This document shows, in pieces, positions 25,231 through 34,194 of a stretch of 64,000 nt of DNA. A program made the translations under genes and the position numbers. The DNA comes from Azospirillum thiophilum (GTDB taxonomy: Bacteria; Pseudomonadota; Alphaproteobacteria; Azospirillales; Azospirillaceae). How positions within the stretch are numbered: the first letter of the stretch is position 1; every line of letters starts with the position of its first letter. A model generated the notes under the pieces. It did not search any database, had not been told where the DNA came from, and saw nothing but the letters and a program-made list of their open reading frames with translations. Location of the stretch: positions 868,001 through 932,000 of the forward strand of contig NZ_CP012401.1 in the NCBI RefSeq assembly GCF_001305595.1, given 5' to 3'.

Positions 25231-26460
25231 CAGCCGCCCCAGCCACTCCGCCATCCCCTTGCCGGCCGCGACGCCCATGGCGAAACAGCCCTGCAGCAGA
25301 TAGCCGCCGGTGGGGGCTTCCCAGTCCAGCATCTCGCCGGCCAGGAACAGGCCGGGGCGGCGGGCCAGCATCAGCCGGTCGTCCAGCTCGGACAAACGGA
25401 CGCCGCCGGCAGAGGAGATGGCGCGGTCGATCGGGCGGATGCCGGTCAGCACCACCGCCAGCCCCTTGATCTGGCGGGCCAGCGCCACCGGATCGGACAG
25501 GTCGGCGGCGGGGGCGAATTCGCGCAGCAGGGCGGCGCGCGGGCCGGTCAGCGACAGCGACTTCTTCAGGAAGGTGGACAGCGATTCCGCACCGCGGCGG
25601 CGCAGACGCCTGACCAGCTCGGCCCCGTCCATGTCGGGCAGCAGGTCGAGCGTCAGGGTCGCCCAGCCGTCGGCCGCGACGGCGTCGCGCAGGGGGGCGC
25701 TCAGCGCATAGACCGCACCACCCTCGATGCCGGTCTCGGTGATGACGAACTCGCCCTTCAGGCGGCGGACCGTCCCGGAGCGGTCGACGGCGGACAGGCC
25801 GACGCTCTTGACCGGCTGGCCGGCGAAACGGCTGCGCAGATGGTCGGACCAGGGCACCTCGAAGCCCATGTTGGACGGCACCAGCGGGGCGATCTCCACC
25901 CCCTGTGCCTCCAGCAGCGGCAGCCAGCCGCCGTCCGACCCGGTGCGCGGCCAGCTCGCTCCGCCCAGCGCCAGCAGCGTGGCGCGCGGCGCGGCGGTGA
26001 CGGTCTCCCCGCCATGGTGGAAGGTCAGGGCACCGTCCCCGCTCCAGCCGGTCCAGCGATGGCGGCTGTGCAGGGTGACGCCCAGCCCGTCCAGCCGCCG
26101 CAGCCAGGCCCGCACCAGGGTCGACGCCTTCATCTGCACCGGGAAGACCCGGCCGCTGCTGCCGATGAAGGTCTCGATCCCGAGCCCGGCCGCCCAGGCG
26201 CGCAGGGCGTCGGGCGGGAACTCCGCCAGCAGGCGGAGGAACAGCGGCTCCGCCGCGCCGTAGCGGGGCAGGAAGCGGTCGAGCGGCTCCGAATGGGTCA
26301 GGTTCAGCCCGCCGCGCCCGGCCAGCAGCAGCTTGCGCGCCGGGGTCGGCGTGTGGTCGAACAGGGCGACCCGCAGGCCGGCGCCGGCAGCGATCTCCGC
26401 CGCCATCAGCCCGGCGGGGCCGGCGCCGACGATGGCCACGTCAGGGGTGCGATGGGGCAA
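25174..26460 (-). CDS. HI0933-like FAD-dependent oxidoreductase (TIGR03862 type)
   Basis: A 428-residue flavoprotein. The N-terminal dinucleotide-binding motif is VAIVGAGPAGLMAAEIAA, with ARKLLLAGRGGLNLTHSE and GRVFPVQMKAS typical of the HI0933/BaiN group, and a C-terminal FAD contact LFLAGEMLDWEAPTGGYLLQ. Reaction and substrate are not established for this family. Two oddities: the only start in reach is TTG (or GTG at V8), and the last about 19 residues (LVPSPAPGEGRDPSEAWEG) are encoded by a dispersed intergenic repeat, so the native end was probably near GMAEWLGR. Faces ahcY tail to tail. Confidence 0.85.
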   Translation of the reverse strand: MPHRTPDVAIVGAGPAGLMAAEIAAGAGLRVALFDHTPTPARKLLLAGRGGLNLTHSEPLDRFLPRYGAAEPLFLRLLAEFPPDALRAWAAGLGIETFIGSSGRVFPVQMKASTLVRAWLRRLDGLGVTLHSRHRWTGWSGDGALTFHHGGETVTAAPRATLLALGGASWPRTGSDGGWLPLLEAQGVEIAPLVPSNMGFEVPWSDHLRSRFAGQPVKSVGLSAVDRSGTVRRLKGEFVITETGIEGGAVYALSAPLRDAVAADGWATLTLDLLPDMDGAELVRRLRRRGAESLSTFLKKSLSLTGPRAALLREFAPAADLSDPVALARQIKGLAVVLTGIRPIDRAISSAGGVRLSELDDRLMLARRPGLFLAGEMLDWEAPTGGYLLQGCFAMGVAAGKGMAEWLGRLVPSPAPGEGRDPSEAWEG

Positions 26461-26571
26461 GGGGGCGGGCTTTCACAATGGAAATTGCCCCCACCCCGTC
26501 CATGGCGGGCATGGTCAAGGTGGGGGCGGGGCAAGAACGGGGACGGGAACGCGAACCGGGAGGGCCTGCCC

Positions 26572-26838
26572 TCAGTCCTCGTAATCCTGATCCTGCGCCA
26601 CCTCTTCCGCCAGATCGGCGGCGAGGTCGGCGAAATAGCCCGCGTCGACCTCCAGGCCGTTTTCCTCGCAGATGCGCATGAAGACGCGGTAGGCGTGCAG
26701 GATGGCGACGTCGAGAACGGCGAGATCCGCTTCCTCGCCGTGGCGGTCGTTGATCTCCCGCTCCTGAAGGGTGGCGACGATGTCGTGCGCGGCGGCCTGC
26801 AGGACCGCGTCCATGGCTTGCTTGTGTTGTGTCGACAT
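26572..26838 (-). CDS. Small acidic protein of unknown function
   Basis: An 88-residue cytoplasmic protein starting MSTQHKQAMDAVLQAAAHD, with AAGGA 10 bases upstream. It is almost entirely helical by eye, and its C-terminus is strongly acidic (DLAADLAEEVAQDQDYED). Two helices (DIVATLQEREINDRHG, LAVLDVAILHAYRVFMRI) are separated by a Glu/Asp turn. I recognise no family. A longer frame extends upstream, but its 58 extra residues are Pro/Gly-rich and unlikely. It precedes the flavoprotein on the same strand by 110 bp. Confidence 0.65.
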   Translation of the reverse strand: MSTQHKQAMDAVLQAAAHDIVATLQEREINDRHGEEADLAVLDVAILHAYRVFMRICEENGLEVDAGYFADLAADLAEEVAQDQDYED

Positions 26839-27114
26839 CGTGGTGGATCCTTGTTCCGGTCGTGGCTTCGCGCCCCCGCCCGGCCGGACCGGCGCCGCAT
26901 GGCCGGCGGGGGTGGACGAACCGGCGAACGGAACGGGCGCGTCGGGGGCTCCGTTCGGTCGCGGCGGTTCGGCCTCCCCCTTGTTGTAGAATCCTTCTTC
27001 ACAGCCTAACAAGCCCCTTCACGGGGGCCGCCGGACGAGCTTCCGGGTAGCTCCGTACCGCTTTGCGGGATGGAGCCCCCGGCGTCCGGTTCAGCGCCCG
27101 GCTCGGCGCCCGGC

Positions 27115-28035
27115 TCAGCGTTTGACCGGGGCGAGCAGGGCGGCGCCGACATAGCCCAGCGCCTTGCCCTTCCGCCCGACGCGATACCAGCCGCCGGCCG
27201 CCTCCAGCACGGTGACGCGCTCGCCCGCGCCCAGCACGTCCAGCACCTTGGCGTCGCAGACCGGGGCAACGCGCAGGTTGCCGGCGGCACGCAGCCGGGC
27301 GACGGTCCCGGCGGCCAGGCGCAGCCGCCCTGCCCGCTCCGGCAGGTCGTCGGGCAGGGCGCAGCCGCGGTCTTCGGAAGCGGCCTTGGCGTAGCGGCCG
27401 GGCTTCGGTACGGCTGCGGAGGTGGAGGAGGCGTCGGGGCCGGCCCGCTCCGGCGCCACCTCCGCCAGATAGGTGCTGGTGGCATAGCCCTGCGGCTTGC
27501 CGGCGCGGCCGACCCGTTGCCAGCCGTTCACCGGCGCACCGAATGCCTCGACACGGTCGCCCTTCTCCACGGTGTCCAGCACCCGGCCCTTGGCATCCGG
27601 CGCGGCGCGCAGAAAGATGCCGGCCGTGGCGACCATGGTCCGCCGCGCGGGAACGGCGGCCTTGGCCGCCTCCTTGGCGGTCTCCCTGACGATCTCATTG
27701 CCTGCGGGCTGGGGCTTTGCCGGCGGCACGGGAGGCGGGGAGAAGGCCGGCACGGGGGCCGGTTCGGCGGCCTTGGCCGGGGTTGCCGCGATACGGGGCG
27801 GTGTGGATGCGGGGAGGCCGATGGGCGACAGCGGGGCCGGAACCAGTGGCGGATGCTCCCACACCACGCCGGGAGTCAACGGGGGAGAGGCGGTTTGTGC
27901 CGGAGTGAGGCTAGGCAGCGCGACGATGGGGGCCGCAGGTGGGGTAAAGTGCTCGGCCGCCGTCGCTGCCGGCAGCAGCGCCAGCCCGGCGATCCCGGCG
28001 ATCCGCAGAAATGTTCCCCGCCGCATCCTGTCCAT
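27115..28035 (-). CDS. Exported protein with two bacterial SH3 domains
   Basis: A 306-residue protein. The N-terminus has a basic-hydrophobic export signal (MRRGTFLRIAGIAGLALLPA), followed by about 100 residues of Pro/Ala linker. Two SH3b-type domains follow: about 133-195 (GIFLRAAPDAKGRVLDTVEK, WQRVGRAGKPQGYATSTYL) and 245-305 (VLDVLGAGERVTVLEAAGGW, YRVGRKGKALGYVGAALL). Such domains usually bind cell wall or other envelope partners; no catalytic domain is present. It lies 15 bp downstream of another secreted protein gene, so the two form a likely operon. The last codons sit in a short tandem GCGCCCGGCTC repeat just past the stop. Confidence 0.75.
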   Translation of the reverse strand: MDRMRRGTFLRIAGIAGLALLPAATAAEHFTPPAAPIVALPSLTPAQTASPPLTPGVVWEHPPLVPAPLSPIGLPASTPPRIAATPAKAAEPAPVPAFSPPPVPPAKPQPAGNEIVRETAKEAAKAAVPARRTMVATAGIFLRAAPDAKGRVLDTVEKGDRVEAFGAPVNGWQRVGRAGKPQGYATSTYLAEVAPERAGPDASSTSAAVPKPGRYAKAASEDRGCALPDDLPERAGRLRLAAGTVARLRAAGNLRVAPVCDAKVLDVLGAGERVTVLEAAGGWYRVGRKGKALGYVGAALLAPVKR

Positions 28036-28050
28036 CGCCTGCCCGCCCCG

Positions 28051-29229
28051 TCAGTCGAGCGTGATGCGGGCGATCAGCGTCGGCAAGGTCTGGCAGCGCA
28101 GCAGCCCGTCCATGGTCCGGTGCCCGGTCAGCCGCAGCGTCAGGGCGCAGCCGAATGCGTTCACCGCCAGTTCGGTCTGCGCCAGCGCGCCGACGATGCT
28201 GGACGGCCGCGCGATGCTGTAGCCCGGGGCACCCAGCTTGCCGGCCAGCGCCCCGTTGACGGGGTTGAAGCCGTCGATCTCCAGCGTCATCGGCCCCAGA
28301 TTCTGCACCACCGCCTCGGAACTGGGATCTTCCCTGGTGGCATAGAGCTGGACCGGCACGGCACGGCGCCGTGCGATCCAGTCCTTCAGCGCCAGATTGG
28401 CGACGACCGGGTCGCGGCTTTGCAGTGCCGCCTCCATCGCCGTCTGGCGCAGCGCCGGGTCGTTGCCGCCCAACGCCGCTTCGAAGGCGGCCAGCCGCGC
28501 CGCGCGATCTTCCCCGGTCAGCTTGCCGTGCAGGTCGGCGAGCTGGGCGATGCGCGCCTCGACGGCTTGGCGCTCGCTTTCGGTGCGGCCCGCCTCGGCC
28601 CGGGCGGCGGCGGTCTGCTGGGCAAGCCTCTCGTCCTCGCGCTTGCGGCGGTCGCTCTCTTCGGCCAGCCGCCGGGCGGCATCACGGTCCAGCTGCTCGC
28701 GCAGGATCCTTGCTTCCGGCGTGCCCAGCACCACGGTCCGGCCGGGCAGCTCGGCGGCCGGCTTGCCGACCCCGTCGAGCAGGCCGGGGGACTGCGGGGT
28801 CAGCGCGATGGTCCAGCCGGAGGCGTCGCGGGTGGCGAGCGCCGTCGCGACCCAGCTCTTGGCCAGCCCGGCCTCCGCCGCCGGGCGCAGGAAGGTCACC
28901 GGCCCCTCGCGGCTGTCCACCAGATAGGTCGGCGCTGCCAGCACCACCCGTGCCGTCACCCGCGCCGCCGCATGCGGCTCGGCCGACGGCGGCGTGGGGG
29001 CCGGCAAGGGTTCGACCGTCAGCGCCTCGATACGCCAGGGGGTGGGCAGCAGCGATTCGATCCGGGCGCGCAGGACGGTTTCGGGAATCGATTCGGATGA
29101 GGCCGCAGCCGGCTCGGCGGCCTCTGCCGGTCCGGACGGCAGGGCGACCGCGATCCAGCCGGCCAGAACCCCTGCCGTGATGCGGGATGCCACGCGAGCC
29201 GCGAATCCCCCGTTCCCCGGTTGCATCAT
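28051..29229 (-). CDS. Exported protein of unknown function with coiled coil
   Basis: A 392-residue protein. The start MMQPGNGG follows a good ribosome site (GGGGAAGGA). The signal peptide is about residues 10-36 (ITAGVLAGWIAVALPSGPAEA). The middle contains a charged coiled coil (about 190-260; EQLDRDAARRLAEESDRRKR and following). The C-terminal part ends with a Cys pair (FGCALTLRL, LLRCQTL) that may form a disulfide in the periplasm. No family recognised. A longer upstream frame was rejected because its 64 extra residues have no coding character. Probably co-transcribed with the SH3-domain protein 15 bp downstream. Confidence 0.65.
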   Translation of the reverse strand: MMQPGNGGFAARVASRITAGVLAGWIAVALPSGPAEAAEPAAASSESIPETVLRARIESLLPTPWRIEALTVEPLPAPTPPSAEPHAAARVTARVVLAAPTYLVDSREGPVTFLRPAAEAGLAKSWVATALATRDASGWTIALTPQSPGLLDGVGKPAAELPGRTVVLGTPEARILREQLDRDAARRLAEESDRRKREDERLAQQTAAARAEAGRTESERQAVEARIAQLADLHGKLTGEDRAARLAAFEAALGGNDPALRQTAMEAALQSRDPVVANLALKDWIARRRAVPVQLYATREDPSSEAVVQNLGPMTLEIDGFNPVNGALAGKLGAPGYSIARPSSIVGALAQTELAVNAFGCALTLRLTGHRTMDGLLRCQTLPTLIARITLD

Positions 29230-29505
29230 CGCCGATCCTTCCCCTCTTCCACCGTCCGGCTCCCGTCCCGAGAGGTGGTTCGGCACTGGTATAGCGAAGG
29301 GGAAGCCAAGGGAAGCGGCTTTTCCCGGCAACCTGCCGATCGGAGCGCCTGCGCAATACCCGCCTGCGCCCGATTGTCGCTCTCCATCGCGACCGTGGGT
29401 CGAAATTGACTTGGATGGCACACGCCGCTTGCAATATCTTCACACAAATGGATGTATTGCCCGCGGGCGGGTGGAACACGCAACGGATGGGGAACGGGGT
29501 TTCCG

Positions 29506-29823
29506 ATGGGGGGCACGGGCGGAGGTAAGGACGGGCCGGGACTGCTCTGCCGCAACGTGAAGGTGAGCGGCCGTCGGACCAGCCTGAGAATGGAGCCGTA
29601 TATCTGGGACTCGCTGAAGGAAATCTGCGAGCGCGAGCGGCTCACCCTGAATGAGATCTGTTCCCAGATCGACGAACGCCGGGGGGAGGCGAACCTGACC
29701 GCCTCCATCCGCGTCTTCATCGTCAGCTACTACCGCACGGCGATCGGCGGTCGCGGATTTTCCGAAGACGGTCCATCGCCCCTGCTGCGCAGGGCGCTGG
29801 ACGACGCCGTTCCGCTGGAGTGA
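29506..29823 (+). CDS. Ribbon-helix-helix domain protein
   Basis: A 105-residue protein. The core (RRTSLRMEPYIWDSLKEICE, then LTLNEICSQIDERR and LTASIRVFIVSYYR) is the alphaproteobacterial ribbon-helix-helix-4 type domain: a short beta strand followed by two helices, expected to dimerise and bind DNA. A paralogue is encoded near 60 kb with the same order and a closely matching core. The start used here has purine-rich GGGGAACGGGG upstream; ATG 29452 is an alternative in frame. An imperfect inverted repeat (GCAATA / TATTGC, 29431-29460) lies upstream and may be its own operator. Target unknown. Confidence 0.75.
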   Translation: MGGTGGGKDGPGLLCRNVKVSGRRTSLRMEPYIWDSLKEICERERLTLNEICSQIDERRGEANLTASIRVFIVSYYRTAIGGRGFSEDGPSPLLRRALDDAVPLE

Positions 29824-29824
29824 G

Positions 29825-29847
29825 GAAAAAGGGGCGAAACCGCCCCT
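29825..29847 (-). terminator. Terminator of the HAD-hydrolase gene
   Basis: AGGGGCG-AAAC-CGCCCCT (29830-29847) is a 7-bp stem. On the minus strand it is followed by TTTTTCC, directly after the HAD gene's stop, and it also lies against the stop of the convergent ribbon-helix-helix gene. Confidence 0.65.
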
Positions 29848-29853
29848 GGGGAC

Positions 29854-30732
29854 TCACCACCGCAGGCTGGGCACCGCATAGGTCGGCATGTGGCCCGTCG
29901 CATCGGCCAGCGCGCGCAGGTTGACCGGGCTGACCGCTTCACCCCACGCCGCGCCGCCCAGTTCCTCCTGGTGGATGCCGGCGGTGACCAGCGCCACGTC
30001 GATGCCGGCGGCGTTGGCGCCGGCGACGTCGGTGCGCAGGCTGTCACCCACGGCCAGGATACGGCTCCTGTCCTCGAGTCCCAGCAGCTTGAAGCAGCGC
30101 TCGTAGACGGGGGCATAGGGCTTGCCGTGCTGGCGCACGTCGCCGCCCATCTCCTCATAGCGGGCGGCCAGCGTGCCGGCACAGATCACCATCATCGGCC
30201 CGACCATCACCACCAGATCGGGATTGGCGCAGATCATCGGAAGGCCGGCGGCAAGGCAGGCATCCAGTTGCGGCTGATAGTCGGCCACCGTTTCACCGAA
30301 GGTGACGATGCCGGTGTTGACGACGAAGTCCGCCTCGGCCGGCGTCGCTGCAAGCTGGTAGCCGAGCCCGGCATAGACGTCGGTGTCACGCTCCGGCCCG
30401 ATATGGTAGAGGCGCCGGCCCAACGCCACATGCCAGGCATCGTCACGGTCGCGCAACGCCTCGTAGGTCGCTTCGCCCGACGTCATGACATGGTGGTAGC
30501 GCTCGCGCCCCAGCCCCATGCCATCCAGCTTCTCGATCACGCCGGGGGTACGGCGCGGCGCATTGGACAGCAGGCACAGGGTCTTGCCGGCGGAGCGCAT
30601 GCGGTCGAGACAGTCGGGAACGCCGGGATAGGGCCGTTCGCCGTCGTGCAGCACGCCCCACAGGTCGAGGATGAACCCGTCATAGCGGTCGATGACCTCG
30701 GCGATGCCGGAAATCTGTCGGATGTCGGCCAT
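29854..30732 (-). CDS. TIGR01459-type HAD-superfamily hydrolase
   Basis: A 292-residue phosphatase-like enzyme. HAD motif I is DGFILDLWGVLHDGERPYPG near residue 15 (catalytic Asp pair separated as D-L-W-G-V-L-H-D), motif II LLSNAPRR, motif III around KPYAPVYERC, motif IV ILAVGDSLRTDVAGANAAG. These are the NagD/p-nitrophenyl-phosphatase-like (class IIA) arrangement of the TIGR01459 subgroup. Substrate unknown; small phosphate esters are typical for the class. The start at MADIRQISG fits family length. A glycosyltransferase gene lies 55 bp upstream on the same strand. Confidence 0.88.
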   Translation of the reverse strand: MADIRQISGIAEVIDRYDGFILDLWGVLHDGERPYPGVPDCLDRMRSAGKTLCLLSNAPRRTPGVIEKLDGMGLGRERYHHVMTSGEATYEALRDRDDAWHVALGRRLYHIGPERDTDVYAGLGYQLAATPAEADFVVNTGIVTFGETVADYQPQLDACLAAGLPMICANPDLVVMVGPMMVICAGTLAARYEEMGGDVRQHGKPYAPVYERCFKLLGLEDRSRILAVGDSLRTDVAGANAAGIDVALVTAGIHQEELGGAAWGEAVSPVNLRALADATGHMPTYAVPSLRW

Positions 30733-30787
30733 GGTGTCCGGTCGTTTCGATTGAGGAAGAAGATCGTGTTGCGTCAACGGGCCAGGC

Positions 30788-32038
30788 TCAGCGTGGTTGC
30801 AGCAACTCGGCATAGACCGCCAGTGTTTCGGCGCACATGCGGTCCTTGGTGTAGCGGTCGGCAACGAAAGCCATGGCGCGGGTTCCGATGGCCTCGCGCT
30901 GGTCGGGGGTCAGCGACAAGGCTTCGTCCAGCGCATGGGCCAGCGCGTCCGGATCGTCCGGCGGCACCACCCAGGCGGTCTCTCCGGGGATGACGGTTTC
31001 CTGGAAGGCGCCGATGGCCGATACGATCACCGGCTTGCCCATCGCCTGCGCCTCGACGATCACCCGCCCGAAGGCCTCCGGCTCGCGGGAGGCGGAGACG
31101 ACGACCGTCGACAACAGGTAGGCCGCCGCCATGTCGCTGCAATGGTCGGTCATCCGCACCGCGCCTCGCAGGCCGGCCGCTGCGATACGGTTCTCCAATT
31201 CCTCCCGGTAGCCGGTCCGGCCCTGGTCGGACCCCACCAGCAGGGCCAGTACGTCCTTGCGTCCCAGCTTGGCAAGCGCATCGATCAGCACGGTCTGCCC
31301 CTTCCAGCGGGTCAGCCGGCCGGGCAGCAGGATGACCGGCCGGTCGTCGGGCAGGTTCCATTGTTTGGCGAGCGTGACCAGCCGCGCCGGGCTGACCCGG
31401 TCGGGGGCGAAGACGCCGCGGTCGATGCCACGATGGATGAGGCGCACGCGCTCCGGATCGATCGGATAATTGCCCAACACATGGTCCCGGATGAAGCCGG
31501 AGATCGCGATCACCCGCTCGCCGCGCGCCATCACCGAATTGTACAAGCGCTTCAGCTTGCCGCCGACCGGGCCGGAGCCGAAATTATAGGGGGCGTGGAA
31601 CGTGGTCATGTAACGCGCGCCGGTGGCCCTGCAGGCGAGCCACGCGCTCCAAGCCGGGGCACGGGAGCGGGCGTGGACAATGTCCACCTTGTGCTCTCGG
31701 ATGATGGCGGCGAGCCGGCGGGCGTTGCGCCGGATGGTCAGCGGGTTCTTCGATGCCAGCGGCAGGGCCAGATGTGGGACGCGTGCGCGGTCGAGTTCGC
31801 GCACCATCGGCCCCCCCTCCGACGCCACCAATGGCGTACCGCCGGCCGCCTGCAGGGCGAGCGCCATGTCGATGCAGCCGCGCTCAGCCCCGCCGGTGAC
31901 CAGCGTCGGCACCACCTGCAGCACGGTCGGCGCCTTTCCGCCCTGCCAGCGGATACCGGGCCAATGGGTGCTTGGGGTGGCGGAGCCGTCGTCGTTGCGC
32001 GGAAACGGGTCGGTGGTAAGGTGGGGGTCGAAATCCAT
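30788..32038 (-). CDS. GT4-family glycosyltransferase
   Basis: A 416-residue enzyme. The N-terminal half has the GT-B acceptor fold signatures (VLQVVPTLVTGGAERGCIDM, IVHARSRAPAWSAWLA). The C-terminal half has the donor-binding motifs: LLPGRLTRWKGQTVLIDAL, then SREPEAFGRVIVEAQAMGKP, the E-x7-E motif of retaining GT4 enzymes. It likely transfers a sugar from a nucleotide donor to a lipid or polysaccharide at the cytoplasmic face; the acceptor is unknown. MDFDPH was preferred, but a frame reaching 32101 is open. Possibly in an operon with the HAD hydrolase, 55 bp downstream. Confidence 0.88.
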   Translation of the reverse strand: MDFDPHLTTDPFPRNDDGSATPSTHWPGIRWQGGKAPTVLQVVPTLVTGGAERGCIDMALALQAAGGTPLVASEGGPMVRELDRARVPHLALPLASKNPLTIRRNARRLAAIIREHKVDIVHARSRAPAWSAWLACRATGARYMTTFHAPYNFGSGPVGGKLKRLYNSVMARGERVIAISGFIRDHVLGNYPIDPERVRLIHRGIDRGVFAPDRVSPARLVTLAKQWNLPDDRPVILLPGRLTRWKGQTVLIDALAKLGRKDVLALLVGSDQGRTGYREELENRIAAAGLRGAVRMTDHCSDMAAAYLLSTVVVSASREPEAFGRVIVEAQAMGKPVIVSAIGAFQETVIPGETAWVVPPDDPDALAHALDEALSLTPDQREAIGTRAMAFVADRYTKDRMCAETLAVYAELLQPR

Positions 32039-32151
32039 GATGCCGGCTGCTCGGAAGGGGCGGCCCGGGGTGGTCGCGGGCTCCTGCCCGCCGGCCGCCA
32101 TCGAAACCGGTATCCGACCGCGTGCCGGTATCCGTTGCCGAAGGTGACCGT

Positions 32152-32967
32152 ATGACCGAAACCGCAGCCCATCCGGGCGGCGCGCACCATAGCCTAACGC
32201 GCGGTGCGGCGACCATAGCCTATCACCACACCCCTGCCGGTCCCGCCGGGCAGGGCAAGCCGGGCATCATGTTCCTCGGCGGCTTCATGTCCGACATGAC
32301 CGGCAGCAAGGCGACCACGCTGGAACGCTGGGCGGTCGACCGCGGCCTTTCCTTCACCCGCTTCGACTATCAAGGACACGGCGCCTCAAGCGGTCGCTTT
32401 TCCGACGGCACCATCGGCCTCTGGGCCGACGACGCGCTGGCGGTGCTGGACCGGGTAACGGCAGGGCCGCAGATCCTCGTCGGCTCATCGATGGGCGGCT
32501 GGATGATGCTGCTGACCACGCTACGCCGTCCGGAACGGGTGGCCGGGCTGGTCGGCATCGCGCCGGCCCCGGATTTCACCGAAGAATTGATGTGGGACAT
32601 CTTCGAGCCCGACATCCGCCGCCGGATCATGGAGATCGGCGTGTGGAACCGCCCGTCGGAATATGGTCCCGAACCGCAGCCGATTACCCGCGCCCTGATC
32701 GAGGAGGGCCGCAACCACATGCTGCTGCGCGGGGGCAGCCCCATCGCCTTCGACGGTCCCGTCCGCCTGCTGCATGGCCAGCGCGATCCCGACGTGCCCT
32801 GGCAACTCAGCCTGCGCATTGCCGAAACGCTGACCGGCAACGATGTCCGCGTCATCCTGGTCAAGGACGGAGACCACCGGCTGTCCCGACCCCAGGATCT
32901 GGAACTTCTGTGCCGCACCGTCGGCACCCTGGCGGACGAGATTGGCACGGTATCCGGGGACGCATAA
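32152..32967 (+). CDS. Alpha/beta hydrolase
   Basis: A 271-residue cytoplasmic enzyme of the alpha/beta-hydrolase fold. There is an oxyanion-region MFLGGFMSDMTGSKA, FDYQGHGASSG, the nucleophile elbow G-S-S-M-G-G (ILVGSSMGGWMMLLTTL) with the catalytic Ser about residue 115, an acid in LLHGQRDPDVPW and the His in KDGDHRLSRPQDL. The overall pattern resembles the ABHD10/palmitoyl-thioesterase-like group. Ester or thioester hydrolysis is expected; the substrate is unknown. An alternative start lies at 32122. It runs divergently from the glycosyltransferase and ends 69 bp before tRNA-Ser. Confidence 0.85.
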   Translation: MTETAAHPGGAHHSLTRGAATIAYHHTPAGPAGQGKPGIMFLGGFMSDMTGSKATTLERWAVDRGLSFTRFDYQGHGASSGRFSDGTIGLWADDALAVLDRVTAGPQILVGSSMGGWMMLLTTLRRPERVAGLVGIAPAPDFTEELMWDIFEPDIRRRIMEIGVWNRPSEYGPEPQPITRALIEEGRNHMLLRGGSPIAFDGPVRLLHGQRDPDVPWQLSLRIAETLTGNDVRVILVKDGDHRLSRPQDLELLCRTVGTLADEIGTVSGDA

Positions 32968-33036
32968 AAAAATATCACCGGGTTGAATCGAGGGCTTGCG
33001 TCGCCGCGAGCCTCTGGCTATAACCCGGGCCTCTGC

Positions 33037-33127
33037 GGAGGGGTGGCCGAGTGGTTGAAGGCGCACGCCTGGAAAGTGTGTATACGTCAAAAGCGTATCG
33101 AGGGTTCGAATCCCTCTCCCTCCGCCA
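33037..33127 (+). tRNA. tRNA-Ser(GGA)
   Basis: A 91-nt class II tRNA including encoded CCA. Acceptor GGAGGGG pairs with CTCCCTCC-type 3' arm, discriminator G; the D-arm is GCCGAGTGGTTGAAGGC, the anticodon stem CACGC/GTGTG holds loop CTGGAAA with anticodon GGA, the long variable arm forms ATACG/CGTAT, and the T-arm is GAGGG-TTCGAAT-CCCTC. All stems close. A terminator follows 28 bases on. Confidence 0.96.
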
Positions 33128-33154
33128 CTGAGATAAGGGTTTCCAACCCATCGG

Positions 33155-33183
33155 AAAGGCTCGGCAAATCGCCGAGCCTTTTT
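33155..33183 (+). terminator. Terminator of tRNA-Ser
   Basis: An 11-bp stem AAAGGCTCGGC / GCCGAGCCTTT with loop AAATC, ending in TTTTT. It lies between the tRNA and the IS element. Confidence 0.9.
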
Positions 33184-33250
33184 GCTTTTCCCCACGGGTG
33201 GTGCGGCCGATGCGTCGCACAGTATCCAGGGTGCGGCAGCATACGGGCTC

Positions 33251-34194
33251 TGAACCGCCCCGGGATTGTCGGAGGCCATTTGGCTTGAGTACGCCGCCAT
33301 GGCGACGTCCTCAGTTTGAGCATAGTAGCGCGCTTCGGCCTCGGCGGGCGGAATGTTGCCGATGGGTTCGAGCAGGCGCCGGTTGTTGAACCAGTCCACC
33401 CATTCCAGGGTGGCGAACTCGACAGCCTCCAGGGTGCGCCATGGCCCGCGGCGCCGAATCACCTCGGTCTTGTAGAGACCGTTGATGGTCTCGGCCAAGG
33501 CGTTGTCGTAGGAATCGCCAACACTACCCACGGAGGGCTCAACCCCAGCTTCGATGAGACGCTCGGTGTAGCGAATCGCAACGTATTGCGATCCCCTGTC
33601 GGAGTGATGGATGAGACCGCTGCCCTTGGCGGGCCTGCGGTCGTGAAGCGCCTGCTCCAGGGCATCCAAGACGAAGTCGGCGTGGGCGGTGGGCGACACC
33701 CGCCAGCCGACGATGCGGCGGGCGAATGCGTCGATGACGAAGGCTACGTAGACAAAGCCCTGCCATGTCGACACGTACGTGAAATCCGCCAACCACAAGG
33801 CCTTCGGGCGTGGCGCCAGGAACTGGCGGTTCACCCGGTCGGCGGGACAGGGAGCCGCCCGGTCGCTGATCGTGGTGCGGATCGTCTTGCCACGCGCCGC
33901 CCCCTTCAGACCCATGTGTTTCATCAGCCGGGCCACTGTGCAGCGTGCCACGTCGATACCGTCCCGCCGCAACTGCCGCCACACTTTACGTACCCCATAA
34001 ACCTGGAAGTTCACGTCCCAGACCCGTCGGATAGCCAAACCCAGCTCCGCATCACTTCGCGAGCGGACCGGCGCCTTGGACGGATCGGCCCGCCGGGCGG
34101 CATGGGCGCGGTAAGTCGACGGGGCGATCGGCAGCACTCTGCAGATCGGCTCGACCCCGTGAACGGCGCGGTGTGCGTCGATGAAGGCGATCAT
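33251..34194 (-). CDS. IS3-family transposase OrfB, no stop inside the element
   Basis: The frame encodes an IS3-type integrase-core transposase: HTH_21-like start ([19 protein letters not shown]), then the catalytic core with D in [21 protein letters not shown] in [12 protein letters not shown] and E in [15 protein letters not shown]. The catalytic triad looks intact. The end is abnormal: after [13 protein letters not shown] the frame runs on through the inverted repeat, out of the element, across the antisense strand of tRNA-Ser and into the alpha/beta hydrolase, stopping only near 32521. The coordinates given stop at the IS end. A one-base loss near the original stop is the likely cause. 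Confidence 0.8.

Noticed and set aside
32521..33250. Extended C-terminus of the IS transposase as a real domain
   Set aside because: The extra 240 residues are the antisense of tRNA-Ser and the alpha/beta hydrolase; a lost stop explains them.
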